A stretch of DNA of 64,000 nt from Bacteroidota bacterium (lineage in GTDB: Bacteria; Bacteroidota; Bacteroidia; Bacteroidales; JAAYUG01). Each line of letters begins with the position of its first letter. Within the stretch, counting starts at the first letter, position 1. Shown here piece after piece: positions 48,697 to 58,717 of this stretch. The notes under the pieces are model-generated. The model was not told where the DNA came from, made no database searches, and saw nothing but the letters and a program-made list of their open reading frames with translations. The stretch is taken from assembly GCA_029571215.1 (NCBI GenBank), contig JAKPTE010000039.1:62001-126000 (forward strand). Reading direction: 5' to 3'. The translations under genes were made by a program, and so were the position numbers.

Positions 48697-50493
48697 ATGA
48701 TTGGCATAGAGCAAAAAATTGCTGATGCAACAGGCAAAGCTGCTGCAGAATTATGGAATGCAAGTCTGAACCCTGCTGAGGTACAGATCCAGAAAACCAG
48801 GAAAGAATTTGCCGGTGATCTGACAGTAGTAGTTTTTCCGCTGACTCGTCTCAGCAGAACCGGGCCTGAACAAACCGGAAAGGCACTGGGTGATTATCTG
48901 CAAAAAGAACTGCCGGAGGTTATTGATTACAATGTAATAAAAGGCTTTCTGAACCTGACGGTTGGAGAAGTTTTTTGGTCGGAGGTTGTCAGATATTACC
49001 GGAATGACAGTGCTTTGGGTTTATCTGCTCCCGGAGAATGCAGCGAAATGATCATGGTTGAATACTCTTCTCCGAATACCAACAAACCGTTGCATCTGGG
49101 TCATATTCGAAATAACCTGCTTGGTTTTTCGGTTTCCCGCATTTTGGAAGCAATTGGCAAAAAAGTCGTTAAGGTAAATCTTGTCAACGACAGAGGTATT
49201 CACATTTGCAAGTCCATGCTGGCCTGGAAAAAATGGGGAAACGGAGAAACACCGCAATCTTCGGGCATGAAGGGAGACCATCTGGTTGGAAAATATTATG
49301 TCCTGTTTGAGCAGGAATTAAAAAAGCAACTGGCTGAGCTTAAACAAAACGGGGGAGGAGAGGAAGAGCGTGCTGCCCGTACACCAATTATGCAGGAAGC
49401 CCAGGAGATGCTGAGAAAATGGGAATCAGGCGACCCGGAAACCATTGCTCTCTGGAAAAAAATGAATGAATGGGTTTATGAGGGATTTGATAAAACATAC
49501 CGGGATCTGGGTGTCACATTTGATAAAATCTATTATGAGTCCGAAACCTATCTGCTCGGAAAAGCTATCGTGCTTGAAGCGCTGAAAAAAGGGATCCTTT
49601 ACCGGAAGGAAGACAATTCTGTATGGGCCGACCTTACGGATAGCGGGCTGGACCATAAGGTTTTATTGCGCTCTGATGGAACTTCGGTTTATATGACACA
49701 GGATATTGGTACGGCCGTGCAGCGGTTCAATGAATTTCCTATCAGCCAGTTGATTTATGTAGTTGGGAACGAACAAAATTATCATTTTCAGGCTTTGGCC
49801 ATTATCCTTGAGAAGCTGGGATATTCGTGGGCCAGAAACCTTCATCATCTGTCGTATGGCATGGTCGAGCTTCCTGAAGGCAAAATGAAATCGCGGGAAG
49901 GCACCGTTGTGGATGCGGATGACCTGATAGCCGGAATGATTGAGACAGCCAGGCAAATGTCGTCGGAACTTGGTAAACTGGACGGCTATTCCCCGGAGGA
50001 AGCCGAACGCATTTACCGTACCATTGGTCTTGGTGCACTAAAATACTTTATCCTGAAAGTCGATCCGAAGAAGAACATGATGTTTGACCCCCGCGAATCA
50101 ATCGACTTCAACGGGAATACCGGTCCGTTTATTCAGTACACTTATGCTCGTATCCGTTCTGTTTTGAACAAGGCGGTAGAACTGAAAATGGCTGTAAAGG
50201 AAGAATCCCTTGCCAGATGGAATATGAACCCGAAGGAAAGAATGCTGGCCCGCCTTGTCTATGAATTCCCTTTCGTTGTTGAAAATGCCGCCGATACATA
50301 CAGTCCAGCTGTAATCGCCAATTATGTATATGAACTTGCCAAAGAATACAATCAATTTTACCATGACTTCAGTATTCTGAAAGCAGAATCTCCGGATCTT
50401 GTTGCAGCACGGCTCCTGCTCTCCGAAGTCATTGGCAGGGTAATCGAAAAAGGCATGTACCTGTTGGGAATCGATGTGCCAGAAAGAATGTAA
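48697..50493 (+). CDS. argS: Arginyl-tRNA synthetase
   Basis: ArgS charges tRNA-Arg. The 598-residue protein has the N-terminal tRNA-binding Add1 domain, the HIGH-type motif SSPNTNKPLHLGHIRNN and KMSKS-type KMKSREGTVV, and the C-terminal DALR anticodon domain ending in YLLGIDVPERM. The ATG at 48697 (MIGIEQKIADATGKA) is the start; a longer frame from 48634 would begin in the terminator. ffh follows 14 bp later. Confidence 0.97.
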   Translation: MIGIEQKIADATGKAAAELWNASLNPAEVQIQKTRKEFAGDLTVVVFPLTRLSRTGPEQTGKALGDYLQKELPEVIDYNVIKGFLNLTVGEVFWSEVVRYYRNDSALGLSAPGECSEMIMVEYSSPNTNKPLHLGHIRNNLLGFSVSRILEAIGKKVVKVNLVNDRGIHICKSMLAWKKWGNGETPQSSGMKGDHLVGKYYVLFEQELKKQLAELKQNGGGEEERAARTPIMQEAQEMLRKWESGDPETIALWKKMNEWVYEGFDKTYRDLGVTFDKIYYESETYLLGKAIVLEALKKGILYRKEDNSVWADLTDSGLDHKVLLRSDGTSVYMTQDIGTAVQRFNEFPISQLIYVVGNEQNYHFQALAIILEKLGYSWARNLHHLSYGMVELPEGKMKSREGTVVDADDLIAGMIETARQMSSELGKLDGYSPEEAERIYRTIGLGALKYFILKVDPKKNMMFDPRESIDFNGNTGPFIQYTYARIRSVLNKAVELKMAVKEESLARWNMNPKERMLARLVYEFPFVVENAADTYSPAVIANYVYELAKEYNQFYHDFSILKAESPDLVAARLLLSEVIGRVIEKGMYLLGIDVPERM

Positions 50494-50507
50494 AATGGTA
50501 AAAGAGT

Positions 50508-51839
50508 ATGTTTGAAAATTTAACTGATAAACTGGAAAGAGCCTTCCGCTTGATTAAAGGAGAAGGACGGATTACCGAAGTGAATATTTCGGAAACCATG
50601 AAGGAAATCCGTCGGGCTCTTCTGGATGCCGATGTCAATTACAAAATTGCGAAATCATTTACCGATACTGTTAAGGATAAGGCCATAGGACAAGAAGTCC
50701 TCAAATCAGTTAAACCCGGCCAGATGATTGTCAAGATCGTTCATGACGAACTGGCCAGGCTGATGGGGGATAGCGCCTCCGATCTGAATCTTAAGGGAAA
50801 CCCCTGCATCATACTGCTGGCTGGTCTCCAGGGGTCGGGAAAAACAACCTTTGCAGGGAAACTGGCAAATTACCTAAAACAGAAAAGAGGACGCCAGCCT
50901 CTTCTGGTTGCCTGCGATATATATCGTCCCGCTGCCATTGAGCAGTTGCGGGTTCTGGGAGAACAAATCGGTATTCCGGTATATCTTGAGCTCGAAAACA
51001 AGAATCCTGTATCTATAGCAAAGGAAGCCATCAAATTTGCTCGCTTACGGGGTTATGATACGCTCATCATTGACACGGCCGGGCGCCTGGCTGTTGACGA
51101 GGCTATGATGGATGAGATAGCTTCCATAAAAAAGGCTATTGACCCACAGGAAATTCTGTTCGTAGTAGATGCTATGACTGGTCAGGATGCGGTCAATACG
51201 GCCAAAGCATTCCATGATCGCCTTCAGTTTGACGGGGTTGTGCTGACCAAGCTTGATGGTGATGCCAGGGGTGGGGCTGCCCTCTCCGTTAAGGCCGTTG
51301 TTGAAAAACCCATTAAGTTTGTTAGTACGGGTGAAAAAATGGATGCAATTGATGTGTTTCACCCCGATAGAATGGCAGACCGTATTCTCGGCATGGGAGA
51401 TATCGTTTCTCTGGTCGAGAAAGCCCAGGAACAGTATGACGAAGAAGAGGCAAGAAAACTACAGAAAAAAATCGCCAAAAATCAGTTCGATTTCAACGAT
51501 TTCCTCTCTCAAATACGCCAGATAAAAAAAATGGGTAATTTTAAGGATCTGGCTTCCATGATCCCGGGTGTGGGAAAAGCAATACGCGATCTGGATATTG
51601 ACGACAACGCCTTTAAGGGTATTGAAGCCATCATCCAATCCATGACGCCGGAGGAGCGAAGCAATCCGGCTGTTATTAACGGAAGCCGGAGGAAGCGGAT
51701 TGCTGCCGGAAGCGGAACAACAGTGCAGGAGGTAAACCGTTTGCTGAAACAACTTGACGAAACCCGGCGCATGATGAAAATGGTTTCATCGGCGGGTCAG
51801 AAAGGACGTATCCCTGGTGGATTCCCTGGCAGAAGGTGA
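50508..51839 (+). CDS. ffh: Signal recognition particle protein Ffh
   Basis: Ffh binds signal sequences and delivers ribosomes to the membrane. The 443-residue chain has the N domain, the G domain (GLQGSGKTTFAGKLA, DTAGRLAVDEAMM, TKLDGDARGGAALS) and the Met-rich M domain (from ~residue 300) ending in GRIPGGFPGRR. It is co-directional with argS at a 14-bp distance. Confidence 0.98.
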   Translation: MFENLTDKLERAFRLIKGEGRITEVNISETMKEIRRALLDADVNYKIAKSFTDTVKDKAIGQEVLKSVKPGQMIVKIVHDELARLMGDSASDLNLKGNPCIILLAGLQGSGKTTFAGKLANYLKQKRGRQPLLVACDIYRPAAIEQLRVLGEQIGIPVYLELENKNPVSIAKEAIKFARLRGYDTLIIDTAGRLAVDEAMMDEIASIKKAIDPQEILFVVDAMTGQDAVNTAKAFHDRLQFDGVVLTKLDGDARGGAALSVKAVVEKPIKFVSTGEKMDAIDVFHPDRMADRILGMGDIVSLVEKAQEQYDEEEARKLQKKIAKNQFDFNDFLSQIRQIKKMGNFKDLASMIPGVGKAIRDLDIDDNAFKGIEAIIQSMTPEERSNPAVINGSRRKRIAAGSGTTVQEVNRLLKQLDETRRMMKMVSSAGQKGRIPGGFPGRR

Positions 51840-51969
51840 TTGTTTAAAATGTAATACTTCCATAGTCCTTCCTGGATTCACTCGGGACATAACGTAAACA
51901 CAGCACACTACAAACAGAAAACATATCCCCACAATACATTTCCTTGAGCACAAACACCACCAAATAAAA

Positions 51970-51986
51970 AACACGAAACACGAAAC
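51970..51986. repeat. CACGAAA-type tandem repeat before folD
   Basis: ACACGAAACACGAAACA here is identical to the run upstream of dnaX near 24494-24512. It lies about 17 bp before the folD ATG. Confidence 0.6.
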
Positions 51987-52002
51987 ATAAAAGTTCCCCC
52001 TT

Positions 52003-52878
52003 ATGATAATTATCGACGGAAAACAGACTGCTGCTACTATCAGACAAGAAATTGCAGCTGAAGTAGAAAAAATGGTCCGATCAGGCCGGCGACCACCCCA
52101 CCTTGCTGCTATCCTTGCCGGAAATGATGGAGGAAGTATTACTTACGTGAATAACAAGATAAAGGATTGCGCTGAGGTCGGGTTTACCTCTTCGTTATTC
52201 AGATTCGATGAATCGGTCTCTGAGGAAGAACTTTTGCAAACGGTGGACAAACTCAACCGGGACCCTGAGGTTGACGGATTTATCGTGCAGTTGCCCTTGC
52301 CCCGGCATATACAGGAGCATCGAATCATCGAAGCAATTAATCCGTTAAAGGATGTGGATGGTTTTCATCCGGTCAATGTCGGACGCATGGCTACAGGTCT
52401 TCCCTGTTTTGTATCCGCAACTCCGGCCGGTATAGTTGAACTGTTGAAAAGATACCAGATTAAAACTTCGGGAAAATATTGCGTAATTCTTGGACGAAGC
52501 AATATTGTTGGCAGACCTCTGTCAATTCTTCTTTCGAGAAAAGATGAATATGGTGATGCTACCGTAACCCTTTGTCACAGCCGAACTCCCAATTTAAAAT
52601 ATTTTACAAGCCAGGCAGATATTCTGATAGCTGCCATGGGACAGCCCGGATTTGTTACAGCTGATATGGTCAAAGAGGGAGCTGTTGTTATCGATGTGGG
52701 AACAACCCGCATTCCTTATGCGCAAGCCAAATCAGGATTTGTGCTCAAAGGTGACGTACTTTTTGATGAAGTAGCTCCTAAATGCAGCTATATTACTCCT
52801 GTTCCCGGTGGGGTAGGACCAATGACCCGCACAGCACTGTTACTAAATACCCTGAAAGCAGCAAGAAAAGAAATTTAA
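52003..52878 (+). CDS. folD: Bifunctional methylenetetrahydrofolate dehydrogenase/methenyltetrahydrofolate cyclohydrolase
   Basis: FolD supplies formyl-THF for purines and initiator tRNA. The 291-residue protein has the substrate-pocket Lys in [33 protein letters not shown], the NADP site [11 protein letters not shown], and the C-terminal signature [13 protein letters not shown]. All catalytic residues appear intact. Confidence 0.97.
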   Translation: MIIIDGKQTAATIRQEIAAEVEKMVRSGRRPPHLAAILAGNDGGSITYVNNKIKDCAEVGFTSSLFRFDESVSEEELLQTVDKLNRDPEVDGFIVQLPLPRHIQEHRIIEAINPLKDVDGFHPVNVGRMATGLPCFVSATPAGIVELLKRYQIKTSGKYCVILGRSNIVGRPLSILLSRKDEYGDATVTLCHSRTPNLKYFTSQADILIAAMGQPGFVTADMVKEGAVVIDVGTTRIPYAQAKSGFVLKGDVLFDEVAPKCSYITPVPGGVGPMTRTALLLNTLKAARKEI

Positions 52879-52966
52879 CTACCTTAAGGCTTCTAACAGC
52901 CCTGAACTAACAATTACAGATAAACACCAGCTATTTTTCGGTTGGGATGTCCAGTTTGTTTGCTAT

Positions 52967-53719
52967 TTACTCCTGCTCTCCCAACGTGTCTTCCTCTGAT
53001 GATTCTCCTTCTTCATCACCTTTCGTTCCCTCATCCTTACTGGCTTTTTCCATTTCATTCAGCGCTTTTTCCCATTCTTTTGAAGTCTGTTCCATCTTTT
53101 TCCTGAATTCCTTACCGTAAGGGTCATAGTGTCTGACTGCTCTCCTTGCACCAAGACCTAGCAGCATGAAAAGTACAAGCAGTCCTGCAAGTACATACAT
53201 GATGATTCTGGTAGTACCCTCTTTGGCTTGCAAGGGTTGAACAAGAGCTTGGTATAGCATCCATAATCCATACAGGTTAATCGCCAGGGAGACTATGGCA
53301 CCCAGAAAGTAATGAATCGAACCAGTAAAACCTAAAAATGCGCTGACAGGCATCAACACCATCAGGGCAGCTGAAACACGCATACAGGGCTCAAAATCCG
53401 TTTTACCACCTGCAATGGCCGAAATAACCAACACGATTACTGCACCGATAAAAACACCAATAAGGGAACCAATTATCGCAAATAATAAAACGGTAATCCC
53501 GACAGCACTGCCGAAAATGCCACCTACAGCTGGACTCACATGCAACAAACTCCAGATTAATCCAATGATTCCGGCTACTGTCCCATAAATGAGAGCTTTA
53601 ATAATCGGCTCACCAAGCCCACCCTCGGTTTTCATGGAGGCAAAATATGCCTTCGGGTTCACAAGAGAATCCTTTGATTCTTTTATGAATTCATTGAAAT
53701 TGAATGCACTGTCACTCAT
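52967..53719 (-). CDS. YIP1-family-like membrane protein
   Basis: The 250-residue protein has a short N-terminal cytoplasmic part (SLVNPKAYFASMKTEGG), five membrane helices between residues ~45 and ~195, and a highly charged C-terminal tail of Lys/Glu/Asp. The core of ~150 residues with FIGAVIVLVISAIAGGKTDFEPCMRVSAAL resembles YIP1-domain proteins. Function is unknown. It is divergent from the acyltransferase. Confidence 0.6.
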   Translation of the reverse strand: MSDSAFNFNEFIKESKDSLVNPKAYFASMKTEGGLGEPIIKALIYGTVAGIIGLIWSLLHVSPAVGGIFGSAVGITVLLFAIIGSLIGVFIGAVIVLVISAIAGGKTDFEPCMRVSAALMVLMPVSAFLGFTGSIHYFLGAIVSLAINLYGLWMLYQALVQPLQAKEGTTRIIMYVLAGLLVLFMLLGLGARRAVRHYDPYGKEFRKKMEQTSKEWEKALNEMEKASKDEGTKGDEEGESSEEDTLGEQE

Positions 53720-53874
53720 AGGTTAATTTTTTTTAGGGTTACTTATGCAAGTTACATCAAAATGTTCAGGAAACAATAATCAGGATAAAAATTCCGGCAA
53801 TTTTGTATTTTCACGCACCGGGAGGTTGTAAGCTTTCCATTGCAACCAAATAACCGTATGATTACAGAAATGTT

Positions 53875-54741
53875 ATGATGTACGAAAGGTGGGATATTGA
53901 GCAGTTGATTCTGAAACATGCGCCGGCTAAGTACCGGCCTCTGGCTAAATTTGTAAAGAAAGTTTTGCATCAGGAAGATTTTGCCCGTTTTCTTGAAAGC
54001 TGTAGGGATATTGAAGGACAGGATTTTATAAGGGAAATTATCCGTTTCTTTGATGTGAAGGTTAAATACTGCGGTATCGAAAATATACCTGAAAAAGGGC
54101 GGTACATTTTTGCTACCAACCATCCCCTCGGTGGTCTTGACGGAGTTTGTCTTCTGGGCCTGATATATTCTTACTTTGGCGAAGTGAAAGCAGTTGTTAA
54201 TGAACTGCTGCTTTATATTGAAAATCTGAAGCCGGTTTTTGCAGGAGTCAACATTTACGGACGTTTTAAAAAATCCCAGTTGCTGTCACTGGAAGAGTTG
54301 TTTCGTGGCAACGATAACATTCTTGTATTTCCGGCCGGGGTGGTTTCTATTTACAGAAAAGGAAAAATCCGGGACTTACCCTGGCATAAAAGTTTTGTTG
54401 TAAAAGCCATACAGCATGAAAGGGATATTGTTCCAGTATATGCCGATGCCCGTAATAGTTTTCTGTTCTATTTGATAGCTACATTACGACGTTTTTTTCG
54501 AATAGATATCAGCTTTGAATCATTTCTGTTACCAAATGAAATGTTTCGTTTTAAAGGAAAAGAAATTCGGCTTTATTTTGGTAAACCAATATCCTGGACA
54601 CATTTTACTTCGGAAAGAAGCATACAGGAATGGGTGGAAGAAATCAGACAAACATCCGAAAATTTAAGAAAACCGGACCAACCATTGAAGGACTTTTCCT
54701 ATGAAGAGATCCCTCAATCCATTAAGAAAAGGCTTCCATAG
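53875..54741 (+). CDS. Lysophospholipid/1-acylglycerol-3-phosphate-type acyltransferase
   Basis: Residues ~80-230 form the PlsC-type acyltransferase domain. Its first motif is NHPLGGLDG, with five residues between the catalytic His and Asp instead of the usual four; this form occurs in the hemolysin/OlsA-like branch that acylates amino lipids. The second substrate motif FPAGVVSIYRKGK and a following PVYADARNS are seen. It may act in glycerophospholipid or amino-acid-lipid synthesis. Confidence 0.83.
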   Translation: MMYERWDIEQLILKHAPAKYRPLAKFVKKVLHQEDFARFLESCRDIEGQDFIREIIRFFDVKVKYCGIENIPEKGRYIFATNHPLGGLDGVCLLGLIYSYFGEVKAVVNELLLYIENLKPVFAGVNIYGRFKKSQLLSLEELFRGNDNILVFPAGVVSIYRKGKIRDLPWHKSFVVKAIQHERDIVPVYADARNSFLFYLIATLRRFFRIDISFESFLLPNEMFRFKGKEIRLYFGKPISWTHFTSERSIQEWVEEIRQTSENLRKPDQPLKDFSYEEIPQSIKKRLP

Positions 54742-54760
54742 GCGTTGAAATCTGTTTTTT

Positions 54761-55504
54761 CTACAGATTCCAGATTTCCCATGATTTTTCAGCCTGAAGT
54801 TTCAGCATTTCCAATCCATTGCAAAAGAAAGCACCGGCTCTTTCCGCATTCGCCAGGAACAGGGTTTTATCAGGGTTGTAAATCAGGTCATAGAGGAAAT
54901 GACGGTTGGTAAGGTATTCGTATGGGATAGGTGGAGCCTGATGTGTTTCAGGATACATTCCAACAGGTGTGCAGTTGATAATGAGAAGGTGATTGGTAAT
55001 GATCGTTTGGTTCAGGTCATCGTAAGAAAACATTCCTTTCTGGGGCGTTCTCGATACAAAACGATATAAAATGTGAAGTTTTTCTAAAACCCATACCACC
55101 GCCTTTGATGCACCGCCTGTACCCAAAATGAGCGCATGTGTATGCCATGGCTTCAAGTTTTTCCGCAGGCTGATCTCAAATCCGTACACATCGGTATTAA
55201 ATCCTTTTAATACCCGTGTATTTCCATTTCGGCTTATCGAAACGGTGTTCACGGCTCCGACTTTATTTGCTACCGGATCCAGAAAATCAAGAAAAGGGAT
55301 AATCTTCTCCTTATAGGGAATGGTTACATTGAACCCTGCCAGATCGATGTGCCGGTCAAGAAGTTCTTCCAGTGCACGGATATCAGAAAGAGGAAAATTT
55401 TCATATACACAGTCAGAAATATTTTCCCGTGCAAATTTCTCAGTAAAGTATGCTTTGGAGAAAGAATGTCCCAGCGGATACCCGATGAGACCGAAACGTC
55501 GCAT
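54761..55504 (-). CDS. aroE: Shikimate dehydrogenase
   Basis: AroE reduces 3-dehydroshikimate. The 247-residue protein has GLIGYPLGHSFSKAYF with the substrate Ser pair, NVTIPYKEKIIPFLD with the catalytic Lys, and the NADP loop LILGTGGASKAV. It is the last gene of the TPR-comA-aroE operon, starting 10 bp after the comA stop. Confidence 0.95.
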   Translation of the reverse strand: MRRFGLIGYPLGHSFSKAYFTEKFARENISDCVYENFPLSDIRALEELLDRHIDLAGFNVTIPYKEKIIPFLDFLDPVANKVGAVNTVSISRNGNTRVLKGFNTDVYGFEISLRKNLKPWHTHALILGTGGASKAVVWVLEKLHILYRFVSRTPQKGMFSYDDLNQTIITNHLLIINCTPVGMYPETHQAPPIPYEYLTNRHFLYDLIYNPDKTLFLANAERAGAFFCNGLEMLKLQAEKSWEIWNL

Positions 55505-55513
55505 AACCGGATA

Positions 55514-56296
55514 TTATGGTTTGAATTTTTTCATTTCCTCCGGGAGAAATTCATAAAAGGTATCCCCCCGTAATCCAAGTCGCAGCGCTTCGAGTGCAAC
55601 TACTTCGTTGGGAGGAATATTTCCCAGGTTGACATTGGCACCCAGCAGTTTGATAAACCATGCCTGCTGGCTCTTGACGGGAGCTTCCCAGATAATATTT
55701 TCCGTATTTACGTTATTGACAATATCATCGATCAATGCTTCATTGGCGGAGCCGTTTTCGTTATAAATTCCAATGTTACCACTTTCCCGTGCCTCTGCAA
55801 TTACCTTCCATGCTCCTGCAGAAAGCTCGGCCTGCATCATGGCAACCCATTGTTTTGGAGGTATGTGTACTCCTTTTATTTTGCTTCCGACTTCTGAAAT
55901 TACCGTCACCTGGCCAGAGAGAAGTTCAATGTACCTGAGTTTTTCTTCGTGGGGAATGTGAATGGAACCATCGGAAATTTCAGTATATTCCATTTTGTAT
56001 TTGTCGAGCATTTTTCGGTAGTTGTCAAATTCTCCCCTTACCAGAAACATTTCAAACAAGGTACCCCCAAAGTAGGGTTTTAAATTGCCCTTCCGGTAGA
56101 TGGTCAGTTTTTCCTGTAGCTCCCTGGTTATTAGTGCTGTTCCAAACCCGAATTTCAGCAGATCGGTGTATTCTCCTGATGAAGCAACGAACTGGGCAGC
56201 TTCCCCGGCGCTCAGGCCTTTGTCCATGACCATGGTCAGTCCTTTTGAACGGGGTTTTGGTTCTCTGGAAGGAATAAACGACAACTCAAAATTCAT
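55514..56296 (-). CDS. Phosphosulfolactate synthase (ComA) family protein
   Basis: The 260-residue TIM-barrel protein has PRSKGLTMVMDKGLSAGEA, DLLKFGFGTALI, KPYFGGTLFEMFLVRG and VISEVGSKIKG, matching the ComA family, which adds sulfite to phosphoenolpyruvate to start sulfolactate synthesis. In methanogens this feeds coenzyme M; in Bacteroidota the product could feed cysteate and sulfonolipids. The substrate is inferred from the family. It is 4 bp after the TPR gene and 10 bp before aroE. Confidence 0.88.
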   Translation of the reverse strand: MNFELSFIPSREPKPRSKGLTMVMDKGLSAGEAAQFVASSGEYTDLLKFGFGTALITRELQEKLTIYRKGNLKPYFGGTLFEMFLVRGEFDNYRKMLDKYKMEYTEISDGSIHIPHEEKLRYIELLSGQVTVISEVGSKIKGVHIPPKQWVAMMQAELSAGAWKVIAEARESGNIGIYNENGSANEALIDDIVNNVNTENIIWEAPVKSQQAWFIKLLGANVNLGNIPPNEVVALEALRLGLRGDTFYEFLPEEMKKFKP

Positions 56297-56300
56297 ACGA

Positions 56301-57722
56301 TTAAAGGTTCTTTAAAGAATATTTAAGAACGAGATTTTCAATAACCGGATATTGATCTGCTTCAGGAAAGTATTCGTACAGAAGATAAAGCAATTGATAA
56401 TTCTTTTTAAGGGCTTTTTCCAGATGCTGCAATCCGTTTTCAAATTGTTTGTGCTGGAAAAAAGCTGCGGCAGCTCTGTATAAAAGGTGCGCGTCTTCTT
56501 CATTATACACAAGAGATTTTTCCAGAGCATTCAGCATGTCAATGTCTTTCCCCTGTATCTGAAAGGCTTTTGCCAGACCAAGCCAACTTTTGGAATCGTG
56601 TGGATCCAGTTCACAGGATTTTTCGTAGGCCATCACTGCCTCATGCAGCTTGTCAGATTGAAAAAGGGCATCGCCCAGGGTTCGCCAGTAAACCGGTTCC
56701 TGTTTGTTCATGGCAATAGCCGATCGCAGATACCTTAAACTTGCCTGAAAATTCTCCTCCATCAGGGCAACTACCCCGAGCCCATACCATGCATCAGGAT
56801 TTTCAGGATCGTGTTCCAGTGCCCGTTCATAAAAGTCACGTGCCTTACTAAAATTGGCCAGGTTTTCATAACATTCACCAATGGCTGCCAATACATCGGT
56901 TTGCTCGCCTTCCAATTCAATAAATTCATTGAAAGCTTCAATTGCCTTCTGGTACTCCTTCAGGTTTGCATAGGCCAGCCCTTTGTTATAATAGGCCACT
57001 TCATAGTTTTCATCGATGGCCGTTACAAAGTCAAATGCTTCCACAGCTTTCTGAAAATTGGACATGCGCATATAAACAATGCCGAGGTAAAACCATGCCA
57101 GTTCAGAAAACGGGTCTTTATCCAGATATTTCCGGTAAAAATAAATAGCCTTTCTGTTCTGATTCAGCTTATCATAAATGAATGCAGTGTCAAAAAGAAG
57201 AGCGGGGTCAATATGGGGCAGGTAATGCAATGCCTGGTGCAGGTATTTCAAAGCCAGCCTGTATTCTTCATTACGACTGAAAGCTTCTGAAATCAAATGA
57301 TAGAGATTGGTTTTATCCTCATCGGTCCGGGAAAGGGCCAGGGCAAAAAACCTGTCTGCTTCGGAAAATTTCCTCAGGTCGGCGAAAGAGGAACCTTTCA
57401 GAAAAGCATATTCGGGTGAATCCGATTCAGGAGAAGGAACCTTGGTAAGACAAACCAGTGCTTCTTCGGGTTTACCTTCCCGCAATAGCAACTGCGCTTT
57501 CTGCATGGTCAGAGTACCTGACCAGGGAAACCTGCTAAGCCCAATATCAATAGCTTTCTGGGCTTTCCCGGGATTATTAATTTCAAGATAATAGTCAACT
57601 ACCGTTTCAAATTCCTGCGAATCAAGAAACACATATCCCTCCGATTCGATCATTCGTTCAAACCGTTTCACCACATCGAGGGTTTCAGCATCTTCCCACC
57701 AGGCATCAAATTCTTCTTCCAT
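56301..57722 (-). CDS. Tetratricopeptide-repeat protein, 473 aa
   Basis: After an acidic N-terminus (MEEEFDAWWEDAET), at least ten 34-residue TPR units run through residues ~75-430, for example AWFYLGIVYMRMSNFQKAVEAF, AYYNKGLAYANLKEYQKAIEAF and AWYGLGVVALMEENFQASLRYL. No signal peptide or enzyme domain is seen, so it is a cytoplasmic scaffold. It is the first gene of the operon with comA and aroE. A TTG at 57728 is less likely than the ATG at 57722. Confidence 0.9.
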   Translation of the reverse strand: MEEEFDAWWEDAETLDVVKRFERMIESEGYVFLDSQEFETVVDYYLEINNPGKAQKAIDIGLSRFPWSGTLTMQKAQLLLREGKPEEALVCLTKVPSPESDSPEYAFLKGSSFADLRKFSEADRFFALALSRTDEDKTNLYHLISEAFSRNEEYRLALKYLHQALHYLPHIDPALLFDTAFIYDKLNQNRKAIYFYRKYLDKDPFSELAWFYLGIVYMRMSNFQKAVEAFDFVTAIDENYEVAYYNKGLAYANLKEYQKAIEAFNEFIELEGEQTDVLAAIGECYENLANFSKARDFYERALEHDPENPDAWYGLGVVALMEENFQASLRYLRSAIAMNKQEPVYWRTLGDALFQSDKLHEAVMAYEKSCELDPHDSKSWLGLAKAFQIQGKDIDMLNALEKSLVYNEEDAHLLYRAAAAFFQHKQFENGLQHLEKALKKNYQLLYLLYEYFPEADQYPVIENLVLKYSLKNL

Positions 57723-57913
57723 AAACAAATTCCAGTACGTGCCAAAGGTAAGAATATTTTTGATGCATCAGGCCCTGAATTTACTAACAGCACATGGGAA
57801 GTCCCATTACCCTCGATCCTTCCTCTTTCCGCAAGCCCCGGAATATAATGAAATGCCGGCTGTATGGAGAAATTCTTCCGGAAATGCACAAAGGAAATTT
57901 TTTTAACTTCCTG

Positions 57914-58717
57914 TCAGAAGAATCCCTGCACGGTAGGAGGAGTCCACTTTTCAACAAAAATATCTGGGGGATAGACAATTCGGGTCAGAAAAAGTCCCTG
58001 AGGGGGAACAGATTCACCCGCTTCCGATCTGTTGCGGGCTTCCATGATATCAGCCATTTCAGCCGGCGACAGGGATTCCTTGCCGATTTCAACCATGGTG
58101 CCAACGATAGCCCTTACCATGTTACGTAAAAAACGATCGGCTGTAATACGAAAAATGAGCATACCATCTCTCTCACTCCATACGGCTTCTTCCACAACGC
58201 AAATATGAGTTCTTGCCCCTGAATGTACTTTACAGAAACTCGAAAAATCATGTTTACCGGTAAGATACATACAAGCCGTTTGCATAGCTTCTAAATTGAG
58301 TTCCCTGTGAAGCATCCATGCGAATTCATGAAGAAATGGATTCTTTTTGCGGCAAATCCTGTACTCATACGTGCGCGAAATGGCTGAAAAACGCGCATGG
58401 GCATCATTTTTCACCGGTAGAATCCTGTAAACCGAAATATCATGGGGTAGAAACTGATTGATGTGGTATAAAAGGGAAACATCCGTATGCAGATTTTCTC
58501 TTCTGCTGTCAAAATGTCCGACATAGTACAAGGCATGTACTCCGGTATCCGTTCTTCCTGCTCCCGTAACCTGTATTTCTTCTCTGAGGATGGATGAAAA
58601 CTTTTCATTCAGTACTTCCTGTACCGAAATGGCATTTTTCTGGATCTGCCATCCGTGGAATCTTGTTCCCTTAAAGGAAATTTCTACAAAATACCTGTTT
58701 TTTCGTTCAGTTGTCAT
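57914..58717 (-). CDS. truA: tRNA pseudouridine(38-40) synthase
   Basis: TruA modifies the anticodon arm. The catalytic Asp lies in TGAGRTDTGVHA (near 58), with RTYEYRICRKKNPF and FLRNMVRAIVGTMVEIG in the C-terminal half. The 267 residues match the family length. It is upstream of, and separated by ~190 bp from, the TPR operon. Confidence 0.96.
   Translation of the reverse strand: MTTERKNRYFVEISFKGTRFHGWQIQKNAISVQEVLNEKFSSILREEIQVTGAGRTDTGVHALYYVGHFDSRRENLHTDVSLLYHINQFLPHDISVYRILPVKNDAHARFSAISRTYEYRICRKKNPFLHEFAWMLHRELNLEAMQTACMYLTGKHDFSSFCKVHSGARTHICVVEEAVWSERDGMLIFRITADRFLRNMVRAIVGTMVEIGKESLSPAEMADIMEARNRSEAGESVPPQGLFLTRIVYPPDIFVEKWTPPTVQGFF

Noticed and set aside
54742-54775. Terminator between the acyltransferase and aroE
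   Set aside because: AATCTG/CAGATT gives only a 6-bp AT-rich stem with the T-run in the loop, so it is too weak to call.
57723-57913. Small gene between the TPR gene and truA
   Set aside because: Short frames exist on both strands but lack start signals or recognisable motifs.
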